A stretch of DNA of 64,000 nucleotides from Bacteroidota bacterium (GTDB taxonomy: Bacteria; Bacteroidota; Bacteroidia; Chitinophagales; Chitinophagaceae), in assembly GCA_016711825.1 (NCBI GenBank), contig JADJSG010000006.1, forward strand, positions 186,001-250,000, written 5' to 3'. Shown one piece after another: positions 1-7,691 of the stretch. The notes under the pieces are model-generated. The model was not told the origin of the DNA. It searched no databases and worked only from the letters and a program-made list of their open reading frames with translations. A program made the position numbers and the translations under genes. Numbering within the stretch: the first letter of the stretch is position 1; each line of letters starts with the position of its first letter.

Positions 1-1424
1 GATCATCCATCTGAAAATGAGCACCCATGCTGAAACATTTCAGCTTGTCATGTTTAAACGCTTGAATCTGAGTGTTTGACCGCCCTAATATTACATTGAT
101 AACATAGTCGATGGTAAACATTTCCTTGATTTGACGGATGGTTTCGAGGGCAGTGAAAATAGTATCCTTCACTTCAATTTTGTCTTTTGGATGCAAACAA
201 TTGTCACACATATCATTGCATGAATTTTCATTATACTCCTCACCAAAATAATGCAACAACACTTTACGTCTACAAATAGCACTTTCCGCATAAGCCACTG
301 TTTCGCTGATAAGCTGACCGCCCATTTCACGCTCGGTCAATGGCTTGTCGCGCATAAGATGTTCTAATTTCTGTACATCTTTGTATGAAAAATATAATAA
401 ACATTTTCCTTCTAAACCATCTCTTCCTGCCCTACCCGTTTCCTGGTAATAATTTTCGATTGATTTGGGTATATTGTAATGCATCACAAATCGAATATCG
501 GGTTTGTCGATACCCATACCAAACGCAATGGTGGCTACGATCACATCTACCTTTTCCATCAAAAATTTATCCTGACGATCGGCACGGGTTTTACTATCAA
601 GCCCCGCATGATAGGCTACTGCACTGATACCATTGGCCATGAGTATTTCTGCCAGGTCCTCAGTGGTTTTACGATTGAGTGTATAGATAATACCGCTTTT
701 GTTTCTGTTTTGCTGTATAAACTTTACGATATGCTTTACCGTTTGGTCTTTTTTACCTTTTGGAACAATTTCATAATACAGATTGCTACGGTTAAATGAC
801 GAAACAAATACATTCGGCTTAATTAATCCCAAATTCTTTTTGATATCATCTTGTACTTTGGGTGTAGCGGTTGCGGTCAGGGCAATGATGTTTAACGTAG
901 GGTCAATGGTATTGATGATATCCCTGATTTTTCTGTATTCAGGTCTAAAATCATGACCCCATTCAGAAATACAGTGTGCTTCATCTACAGCCACAAAAGA
1001 AATCTTTAGTTCTTTTAAGAAATCTACATTTTCTTCTTTGGTAAGGGTTTCGGGTGCTACATAGAGCATTTTGGTTTTACCCCCAATAAATCTTCTCTTA
1101 CCTTTTTGATCTGCCCTTTGTTTAAAGACGAATTTAAAAAATGAGCTACATTTTCAATATCACTGTAACTAGCAAGTAAATCCACTTGATTTTTCATCAA
1201 TGCGATCAGTGGCGATACCACTATTGCGATACCCTCGCTCACTAAGGCAGGTAATTGATAACACAATGATTTACCACCACCCGTAGGCATAATCACAAAG
1301 GTATCTCTACCATCTAATATGCTTTGTATAATTGCTTCCTGTTCGTCTTTGAAACTATCAAATCCAAACTGTTCATGTAATGCTTTTTAAGGTCAATTTT
1401 AATTGCCTTTTTCCCTTTTGCCAT
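1..1424 (-). pseudogene. recQ: RecQ-type ATP-dependent DNA helicase, two frameshifts, cut by window edge
   Basis: I translated the minus strand by hand and found a RecQ superfamily 2 helicase in three pieces. The start at 1424 gives MAKGKKAIKIDLKK; the frame then breaks at the T5 run 1384-1388. The second piece has Walker A (MPTGGGKS) and breaks at the T4 run 1069-1072. The third runs open to the window edge with the DEAH box (VDEAHCISEWGHDF), the QETGRAGRDG motif VI and the Cys cluster of the zinc-binding region (CRRK, CNDMCDNC). Each break is repaired by one added base in a homopolymer. All helicase motifs are conserved, so this is either very recent inactivation or two homopolymer errors in the assembly. 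The C-terminal end (HRDC region, if any) lies outside the window. Confidence 0.85.
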
Positions 1425-1682
1425 AAATAATACTGTTTTCTTTAAATCCCCCCATAGGATCTGCCTTAAAATTAATTTTTAAAGTAGAATACTAATGTAC
1501 AAAGTTTAATTGAATGTTACAAACACATCGAAAATTAATTTTATACACATTCATTCGAAATTAAGGGCTTTTTATTTCTAATCAATCTAATAAATAGTTA
1601 AAAAATGAAAATAATGTATTTTAAACAAAAGTTTTGAACTTCAAAGGATGATGAAACTTAAAAAAGTGTGATATTTGACCAT

Positions 1683-3512
1683 ATGAAAAAAGCAATGATC
1701 CTGTTCTTGTTTATGAGCGTAAGCTTTGGCATGCTTGCCCAAGATCAATTGCTCAATGTAGCCAAACAGTATTTACTCAGTGGCGATTATATAAAAGCAG
1801 CCGCTACCTTCAAACAACTGGTTGATTATAATCAAGAAGATGCAACCGTATTGCTGGGTTATTTTGAAAGCTTAAAGGGATTGAAAGATTACAAAACAGC
1901 CGAAAAAATCATTAAACAACAATTGAAGTTGAATGATAAAAATGTAAGCTATCAGTTTGAATTGGCTAAATTATACAAACTCCAGGGGGAAGACAAAAAG
2001 GCTACTAAAATCGTTGAATCTATTATTCATCAGCTAAAACCTGAGGACGATGCCATCAGAAACACCGCTATGATGTTTCAAAAAGAAGGAATGTTCAATG
2101 AAGCTATCTCCGTTTTTGAAAAAGGAAAAAGCTTTGCACCAGAAAATCCCTATTTATACGCTGAGGAATTGGCTTTACTTTATGACAAAAAAGGAGATAC
2201 CGAAAAAGCCACTGACCAATTACTGGATTTGTATATTTCAAAAAATGAAAAATCAGAAGAAATCAAGGCGACATTTCAAAGGATGTTTAATAACCCGGAA
2301 AAATTAGAATCCTTTCGAAAAAAAGTACAAAAAAGAGCTACTAAAGAACCCGATATTGTTGCCTATCCTGACTTGCTTGCCTGGTTATATATTCAACAAA
2401 ACGATTACGAAAACGCTTTTATTCAAATCAAATCAATCGACAATCGATTTAATGAGCAAGGCAGACGCAGTTTGGGTTTTGCCCGTGTGGCGCTTCGTGA
2501 AAAGCAATTTAAAGCAGCCCTTATTGCTTACGACTTTGTGATGAGCAAAGGCAAAGACCAGCCTTACTATGTTATTGCTTACAGCGAAAAACTCACCTGC
2601 CTGAAAGAGCAACTTAAATACAATCCGCATTATACCCCCGCAGATGTAACATTGGTGTCAAATGCTTACGCCACTTTTTTAGAAGAAAACCCATCGTATA
2701 AACTCAAAGAAACCTTGAGAGAATATGCTGAATTAGAAGCCCGATACGCGCATAATATTGACAAAGCCATCGCCTTGCTGAGCGAAATCACAAAAGCCCA
2801 CAATGCTGATGCCCTGTTTAAAGGAAGATGCAAACTTGAAATGGGTGATTACGAGTTGGTGAGAAATAATATATGGGAAAGCACATTACTGTATTCACAA
2901 GTAGATAAAGAATTTAAAAGAGATATGCTGGGTGAAGAGGCCCGATATAAAAATGCAAAACTCTCTTATTACACAGGTGATTTTGTTTGGGCCCAGGGGC
3001 AACTCGATGTATTAAAGGCCTCTACTTCTGAGTTGATTGCCAATGATGCCTTAAACCTCTCTGTATTGATTACAGAAAACAATCCGATTGCCGACAGTAA
3101 TACAACACCATTGTTGATGTTTGCCCATGCCGACCTTCTGGCTTTCCAAAATAAAGACGAAGAGGCCCTCACCACTTTAGACAGTATTGAATTGATATAT
3201 CCTAAACATCCATTGCAAGATGATATACTGATGGAAAGAGCGCGTATAGCCATGAAAAAACAAGATTATAGTGAAGCAGCTTTACAATTGCAAAAAATTA
3301 CCACCCAATATGCCGATGATGTGCTTGCTGACGATGCCTTATATCATTTAGCCTTTATTAACGAAAATTATTTTAGCAATAAAGATGAGGCAAAGCGTCT
3401 TTATGAACAATTAATCATTAAATATCCTGGAAGTACATTTATCAATGAAGCCCGTAAACGTTTCAGGGCCCTTAGGGGTGATAAAACCGATGTGGAAGTA
3501 AACAGTTTTTAA
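1683..3512 (+). CDS. Secreted tetratricopeptide-repeat protein
   Basis: 609-residue protein with a Sec signal peptide (MKKAMILFLFMSVSFGMLAQ) followed by helical TPR-like repeats along most of its length, for example around residues 25-180 and in the C-terminal 150 residues (SEAALQLQKITTQYADD, DEAKRLYEQLIIKYP). No enzymatic motif was seen. TPR proteins usually scaffold protein complexes, here in the periplasm or at the envelope. A GTG codon at 1668 would add five residues, but a near-consensus -7 box (GATATTTG, 1670-1677) overlaps it, so ATG 1683 is the better start and would make the mRNA leaderless. It is monocistronic, with ruvX convergent 56 bp downstream. Confidence 0.8.
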   Translation: MKKAMILFLFMSVSFGMLAQDQLLNVAKQYLLSGDYIKAAATFKQLVDYNQEDATVLLGYFESLKGLKDYKTAEKIIKQQLKLNDKNVSYQFELAKLYKLQGEDKKATKIVESIIHQLKPEDDAIRNTAMMFQKEGMFNEAISVFEKGKSFAPENPYLYAEELALLYDKKGDTEKATDQLLDLYISKNEKSEEIKATFQRMFNNPEKLESFRKKVQKRATKEPDIVAYPDLLAWLYIQQNDYENAFIQIKSIDNRFNEQGRRSLGFARVALREKQFKAALIAYDFVMSKGKDQPYYVIAYSEKLTCLKEQLKYNPHYTPADVTLVSNAYATFLEENPSYKLKETLREYAELEARYAHNIDKAIALLSEITKAHNADALFKGRCKLEMGDYELVRNNIWESTLLYSQVDKEFKRDMLGEEARYKNAKLSYYTGDFVWAQGQLDVLKASTSELIANDALNLSVLITENNPIADSNTTPLLMFAHADLLAFQNKDEEALTTLDSIELIYPKHPLQDDILMERARIAMKKQDYSEAALQLQKITTQYADDVLADDALYHLAFINENYFSNKDEAKRLYEQLIIKYPGSTFINEARKRFRALRGDKTDVEVNSF

Positions 3513-3568
3513 ATTCACTATGCGGATTGAAGTACAATTCGTTTTGCTCCCCTATTGAAGGAGTTGAT

Positions 3569-3979
3569 TTACAAAGTTGTCATATACCCCTGTAATAAAA
3601 TCGTTGCGCTTATTTCGTCAATCAAAGCTTTGTTTTGTCTTGCTTTTTTTCCAAGTCCTGCATCTATCATTGTTTGAAAAGCCATTTTGGAGGTGTATCG
3701 TTCATCGATGGGTATCAAAGGCATGTCAGGAAATGAATTTTTAAACAGTTTCATAAATTGCATCACCAAAGGTGTGGCATCCGTTGCTTCATTTTTTAAC
3801 GACTTTGGCAGTCCGATAATAACCGTTTCGACAACTTCTTGCTCAAAATATTTTTTTAAAAATACAATCAACTCTTTTGTTTCTACCGTAGTGAGCCCAT
3901 TGGCAATGATTTGTAAAGGATCACTGACGGCAATACCAGTTCTTTTTTTGCCATAATCAATGGCGAGTATCCGGGCCAT
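3569..3979 (-). CDS. ruvX: Pre-16S rRNA-processing nuclease RuvX/YqgF
   Basis: 136-residue RNase H-fold protein of the YqgF/RuvX family, which matures the 5' end of 16S rRNA and was formerly called a putative Holliday junction resolvase. The family signature is visible: the N-terminal MARILAIDYGKKRTGIAVSDP with the first catalytic Asp, the central IIGLPKSL, the DERYTS motif near residue 95 and the C-terminal DEISATILLQGYM with another acidic residue. Length is normal for the family. I start at the ATG giving MARILAIDYG; an upstream in-frame ATG at 4006 would add MFTQNQLFS, which is unlike the family. The UbiA-type gene lies upstream on the same strand. Confidence 0.93.
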   Translation of the reverse strand: MARILAIDYGKKRTGIAVSDPLQIIANGLTTVETKELIVFLKKYFEQEVVETVIIGLPKSLKNEATDATPLVMQFMKLFKNSFPDMPLIPIDERYTSKMAFQTMIDAGLGKKARQNKALIDEISATILLQGYMTTL

Positions 3980-4051
3980 GCTAAAAAGCTGATTTTGGGT
4001 AAACAATTGAATAAGCCATTATGATGCGATTCATAGTATAGAATAAAAGAT

Positions 4052-4924
4052 TTAGGGGGCAAAAAAGATAGATAGAATCACAAACAAAGCAAACAGCAAA
4101 CTCGCGATGCCATTGGTAGTGCCAAAGGCAAGATTCACTTTGCTGATATCGCTGGGTTTCACAAGGGTATGTTGAAAAAAAAGCAATCCGACAAATAGCA
4201 CCAACCCAATGTAGTAATACATGTTATGCATAAAAAAATAGCCGATATATATCGCAAGTAAGGCGGTGACAAAATGTAAAAGTTTAGCAACGAAAAGGGC
4301 ATTTTTGCGACCTAACAATACAGGTATTGAATTTAACTGATGCGCTTTATCAAACTCTTCATCTTGTAAAGCGTATAAAATATCGAACCCACTCACCCAA
4401 GTAAAAACAATAGCAGAAAACAACAGAGGCAAAGGGGCAAAATAACCTGTAACAGCCAAAAAAGCCCCAATCGGTGCCAGCGACAAGCCGAGACCCAATA
4501 CCAAATGACAAAGTGGTGTAAAACGTTTGGTATAACTGTAAAACAAAATCACAAACAATGCAATGGGTGATAAGTAAAAACAAATTTGATTAATAAAAAA
4601 GGTGGTCAGGACAAATAATACACAACTGACGATGACAAACCACAAAGCATGCTTTTTTTGAATAATGCCTGCTGGTATTTCACGAATGGCAGTTCTTGCA
4701 TTGAGCTTATCAAACCGTTCATCTATATATCTGTTGAAGGCCATGGCAGCACTCCTTGCAAATACCATACACAATATTACTGCAATGAAAATTTTTGCAA
4801 AGGGAATGTCTTGTTGATAAGAATAACCCATAAAAAAACCAATCATGGCAAAAGGCATAGCAAAAATGGTATGGCTAAATTTTATTAAAGAAAAATAATT
4901 GGCGATGGTGTTGAACACTGACAA
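4052..4924 (-). CDS. UbiA-family polyprenyltransferase (MqnP/4-hydroxybenzoate type)
   Basis: 290-residue integral membrane protein with about eight hydrophobic segments. It carries the two Asp-rich motifs of UbiA prenyltransferases: NRYIDERFDKLN near residues 64-75, followed by AREIPAG-like RTAIREIPAG, and DILYALQDEEFD near residues 180-195. The first motif in this form is typical of the UbiA-like group called MqnP, which prenylates a naphthoate intermediate in futalosine-pathway menaquinone synthesis, but no other quinone gene is present to fix the substrate. The start is TTG at 4924 (GTG at 4918 is possible); a perfect -7 box at 4938-4945 places the transcript start just upstream, so longer versions are excluded. 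Confidence 0.85.
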   Translation of the reverse strand: MSVFNTIANYFSLIKFSHTIFAMPFAMIGFFMGYSYQQDIPFAKIFIAVILCMVFARSAAMAFNRYIDERFDKLNARTAIREIPAGIIQKKHALWFVIVSCVLFVLTTFFINQICFYLSPIALFVILFYSYTKRFTPLCHLVLGLGLSLAPIGAFLAVTGYFAPLPLLFSAIVFTWVSGFDILYALQDEEFDKAHQLNSIPVLLGRKNALFVAKLLHFVTALLAIYIGYFFMHNMYYYIGLVLFVGLLFFQHTLVKPSDISKVNLAFGTTNGIASLLFALFVILSIFFAP

Positions 4925-4937
4925 TGGAAATTTTGGA

Positions 4938-4945
4938 CAAAGGTA
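4938..4945 (-). promoter_or_regulatory. -7 promoter box (TACCTTTG) of the UbiA-type gene
   Basis: On the minus strand this reads TACCTTTG, an exact match to the Bacteroidota sigma-A -7 consensus TAnnTTTG. It lies 13 nt before the proposed TTG start codon. I see no clear TTTG -33 box at the usual 19-20 bp spacing. Confidence 0.5.
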
Positions 4946-5082
4946 ATACCAATTTTTACAATTACGAGTTGCATTGGTATGATGAATGCTGAAGGCGTAT
5001 AGATAGATTTCATAGATCAGTAAAATAAGCTATCGCTTTGGCAAATAATCATAAAAACCATGATAGCTATGATGATGAAAGG

Positions 5083-5727
5083 CTAAACTTTTTTCAATAT
5101 GACAAAAAGTTCCGAATTCATTCTTGGCGTAACAGAATTATGACAAGAATCAAGGGTTTGTATTTGAAATAATTGTTTAAATAACTGCTCGTATTCAACC
5201 TTACAACCACCAAAAGGTGGACCGCCTTCAAAGTCTTTATCAAAAAGTACACCCACCAGTTTACCCCCACTTCGCAATAATTCATGCATTTTCAATACAT
5301 ATTGCTCACGCAATAAAGGCGACAAGGCACAAAAAAATGTTTGTTCTATTATTAAATCATACTGACCTTGATGTTTAAAAAAATCTTGATGATATAAACT
5401 GATTTGGGGGAAATCTTGCCATTGTTGTTTTAGTTTCTCAATGACGGTTGGAGCAATATCAACGATGGTAATATTTTTAAACCCTTGTTGGCATAAGTAC
5501 ATGGCTTCATAAGCATTGCCAGCCCCAGGTATCAAAATACGAATGTCTTTATCGGTCAGCTGATCAATATAAGACTTTAAGGGGGCGGAAGGCTCTTTTA
5601 AATCCCACCCTGTAGTGCCTGCCACATAACGACTATCCCAGTAATGTTGATCAAGTTTGGGTTCATTGGCTAATTCCACTTTCTTTGATGTTTCTTCACT
5701 GGAAGAAATTTCATGTTCCATATCCAT
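5083..5727 (-). CDS. TPMT-family SAM-dependent methyltransferase
   Basis: Class I SAM methyltransferase of the thiopurine/thiol-halide methyltransferase family. Visible features are the family N-terminus (YWDSRYVAGTTGWDLKEPS), the SAM-binding glycine motif RILIPGAGNAYEA, the acidic ribose-binding residue after the second strand (ITIVD) and the characteristic EQTFFCAL motif. The family methylates small thiols, halides or thiopurines; the substrate here is unknown. The apparent upstream TTG start at 5745 lies inside a -7 promoter box, so I start at ATG 5727 (ATG 5721 is the alternative), giving 214 residues. The 5' neighbour is the GC-rich structured segment at 5.8 kb. Confidence 0.85.
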   Translation of the reverse strand: MDMEHEISSSEETSKKVELANEPKLDQHYWDSRYVAGTTGWDLKEPSAPLKSYIDQLTDKDIRILIPGAGNAYEAMYLCQQGFKNITIVDIAPTVIEKLKQQWQDFPQISLYHQDFFKHQGQYDLIIEQTFFCALSPLLREQYVLKMHELLRSGGKLVGVLFDKDFEGGPPFGGCKVEYEQLFKQLFQIQTLDSCHNSVTPRMNSELFVILKKV

Positions 5728-5742
5728 ATTTAAAATTATTTT

Positions 5743-5750
5743 CAAAAGTA
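5743..5750 (-). promoter_or_regulatory. -7 promoter box (TACTTTTG) of the methyltransferase gene
   Basis: Minus-strand TACTTTTG matches TAnnTTTG exactly and ends 15 nt before ATG 5727. No convincing -33 TTTG was found. Confidence 0.45.
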
Positions 5751-5795
5751 TTTAAAAAAGACTAAACTAAAAATGATATGAGAAATATGAATTTC

Positions 5796-5890
5796 GAAGC
5801 CCGTTTGTATTGCGGCAACGATAGTAGTGGAAAGCCCGCACCATGCGCCTCGCATGGGTGGACTTGGAACGAATAGCGTGTGCGCCGCCC
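5796..5890. other. GC-rich structured intergenic element
   Basis: A segment of about 95 bp, much richer in G and C than its surroundings, in the 308-bp gap between two divergent genes. It contains a perfect hairpin (CCATGCG 5841-5847, loop CCT, CGCATGG 5851-5857). Outer pairing is possible between GCGGC (5812-5816) and GCCGC (5884-5888), and partly between AAGCCC and GGACTT just outside the hairpin. There is no reading frame, tRNA fold or terminator T-tract. It could be a small RNA, a dispersed repeat or a leader element. The remaining 145 bp up to the next gene are AT-rich with nothing recognisable. Confidence 0.4.
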
Positions 5891-6035
5891 AAAAAAAATG
5901 AACCCCCATTCAGTGATGAAAAAATTAAAAATAAATGGACTCTCAACTTAAATTTTATAAAAAAAATAAACGGACTGAGTATAATGTGTCAAAGGTATAC
6001 CAAACAAAACAAGTAAGTTTGTACCTTTATCTCAT

Positions 6036-6350
6036 ATGGAACGAATTGACAAACTCAATCAAATGTTGCAACAACACCCAACTGATTGTTTTTTAATGCA
6101 TGCTTTAGGACTTGAATATTTAAAAATAAACGATAGCCCGACTGCCCTAAAGTACTTTGAAAAAGTGATTGCAACCGACAACCAATATATAGGCACTTAT
6201 TATCACCTTGCCAAAACCTATGAAAAAATGCAAGAGACTGCAAAAGCAATCAGCATTTATGAAAAAGGCATTGAAATAGCCCAAAAGTTAAAAGACAATC
6301 ATGCAAAAAATGAACTCCAAATGGCCTTAGATGAAATCATTGATGACTAA
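6036..6350 (+). CDS. Small cytoplasmic TPR protein
   Basis: 104-residue protein made of about three TPR units (residues 10-42, 43-75 and a partial third), with no signal peptide. TPR consensus residues are visible in LKYFEKVIATDNQYIGTYYH and AISIYEKGIEI. This small family is common in Bacteroidota; its function is unknown and probably protein-protein interaction. tilS starts 30 bp downstream on the same strand, so the two are probably co-transcribed, with the histidine kinase following. The sequence TACCTTTA (6022-6029), close to the -7 consensus, ends six bases before the ATG. Confidence 0.75.
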   Translation: MERIDKLNQMLQQHPTDCFLMHALGLEYLKINDSPTALKYFEKVIATDNQYIGTYYHLAKTYEKMQETAKAISIYEKGIEIAQKLKDNHAKNELQMALDEIIDD

Positions 6351-6380
6351 ACATAGGCCCTAACAAGCACGTAAGAGAAA

Positions 6381-7679
6381 ATGCTATTACAACACATACA
6401 TAAAGAACAAAAATACCTATTGGCTGTCAGCGGTGGCATTGACTCCATGGTGATGTGCGATTTGTTTTTAAAAAACAAGATTCCATTTGCAGTAGCACAT
6501 TTTAATTTTCAACTTAGGCAACAAGAATCAATGGATGATGAACGCTTTGTACAAATGTGGTGCGAACAACATCATATTCCATTTTATGTAAAAACCATAG
6601 ATACCAAATCCTACGCAAGTGAAAATAAATTATCTATTCAGGTTGCAGCGCGAACATTGCGGTATGATTTTTTTCATACATTGCTTCAGCAGGAACCCTA
6701 TGATGCCATTGCCACAGCACATCATCAGGATGATAATATAGAAACGGTATTGTTTCACTTTTTTAGGGGTACTGGTCTACGGGGACTTACAGGCATACCT
6801 TTGGAAAGTCCCTCATTGGTAAGACCCCTTTTGCATACCACTAAAAAAGAGATCCTTCAGTATGCCTCCAAACACCACATTACCTACAGAGAAGACAGTA
6901 GCAATGTAAAAGTGGATTATACCCGCAATAAATTGCGCAATGATATGATACCACAATTGGAAGCCATTTTCCCTGCCTTCAAACAGAATATAGCCCATAA
7001 TATACAATATCTAAACGAGGCCTATACTGTTTACGAAAGACAAATAGCCCAATATAAAAAAAAGCTTATAGAACAACGTGGACCTGATTATTATATACCC
7101 ATACGCAAACTTAAACATATAACCCCTTTAAAGACCGTGTTATATGAACTTATAAAAGATTTTCATTTTGGTTTTGAACAAGCTGAGCAACTGATAACCA
7201 TGATGAACAGCCAATCAGGAAAACAAATCGAGAATACGCAATTTAGTATTTTAAAAAACAGGGAATTTTTTATCATAACAGCTAAAAAAACAAGCGAATC
7301 AGCGATGATATTGATTGACAAATCAATGGACACCGTTACAACAAGCGATTTTACTTTACATTGTAAACAACTTATTACTGATGACTATCAAGTACAAAAT
7401 GATACAACAATCGCCCAATTAAATGCATCTATGCTTGAATTTCCGCTCCTCCTTCGCAAATGGCGACCGGGAGATTATATGTATCCTCTGGGGATGAAAA
7501 AAAAGAAAAAAATTGCCCGTATCCTGATTGATTTAAAAATACCAATGCATGAAAAAGATCAAACCTGGGTATTAGAATCAAATAAAAAAATTGTGTGGCT
7601 GGTAGGATTGAAAACAGATGACAGATACAAAATCACCCCACAAACGAAAGCATTCATGATTATAAATATTAAAAAGTAA
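6381..7679 (+). CDS. tilS: tRNA(Ile)-lysidine synthase
   Basis: 432-residue N-type ATP pyrophosphatase that attaches lysine to C34 of tRNA-Ile(CAU), letting it read AUA codons; essential in most bacteria. The PP-loop signature AVSGGIDSM sits at residues 18-26, followed by the HFNFQLR and HHQDDNIETVLFHFFRG motifs. The C-terminal TilS domain has KWRPGDYMYPLGMKKKKK and ILIDLKIP (about residues 355-400), where the family usually has a GMxGxKK sequence. Length is typical. It lies 12 bp upstream of the histidine kinase in an apparent operon with the small TPR gene. Confidence 0.95.
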   Translation: MLLQHIHKEQKYLLAVSGGIDSMVMCDLFLKNKIPFAVAHFNFQLRQQESMDDERFVQMWCEQHHIPFYVKTIDTKSYASENKLSIQVAARTLRYDFFHTLLQQEPYDAIATAHHQDDNIETVLFHFFRGTGLRGLTGIPLESPSLVRPLLHTTKKEILQYASKHHITYREDSSNVKVDYTRNKLRNDMIPQLEAIFPAFKQNIAHNIQYLNEAYTVYERQIAQYKKKLIEQRGPDYYIPIRKLKHITPLKTVLYELIKDFHFGFEQAEQLITMMNSQSGKQIENTQFSILKNREFFIITAKKTSESAMILIDKSMDTVTTSDFTLHCKQLITDDYQVQNDTTIAQLNASMLEFPLLLRKWRPGDYMYPLGMKKKKKIARILIDLKIPMHEKDQTWVLESNKKIVWLVGLKTDDRYKITPQTKAFMIINIKK

Positions 7680-7691
7680 GGTTACAAAAAC

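Noticed and set aside
385..799. Two plus-strand open frames at the left end
   Set aside because: They lie opposite the clear RecQ coding sequence on the minus strand; their translations have no recognisable motif.
1069..1388. Programmed -1 frameshifting in recQ
   Set aside because: Two separate sites would be needed and only one allows good tRNA re-pairing; homopolymer error or mutation is simpler.
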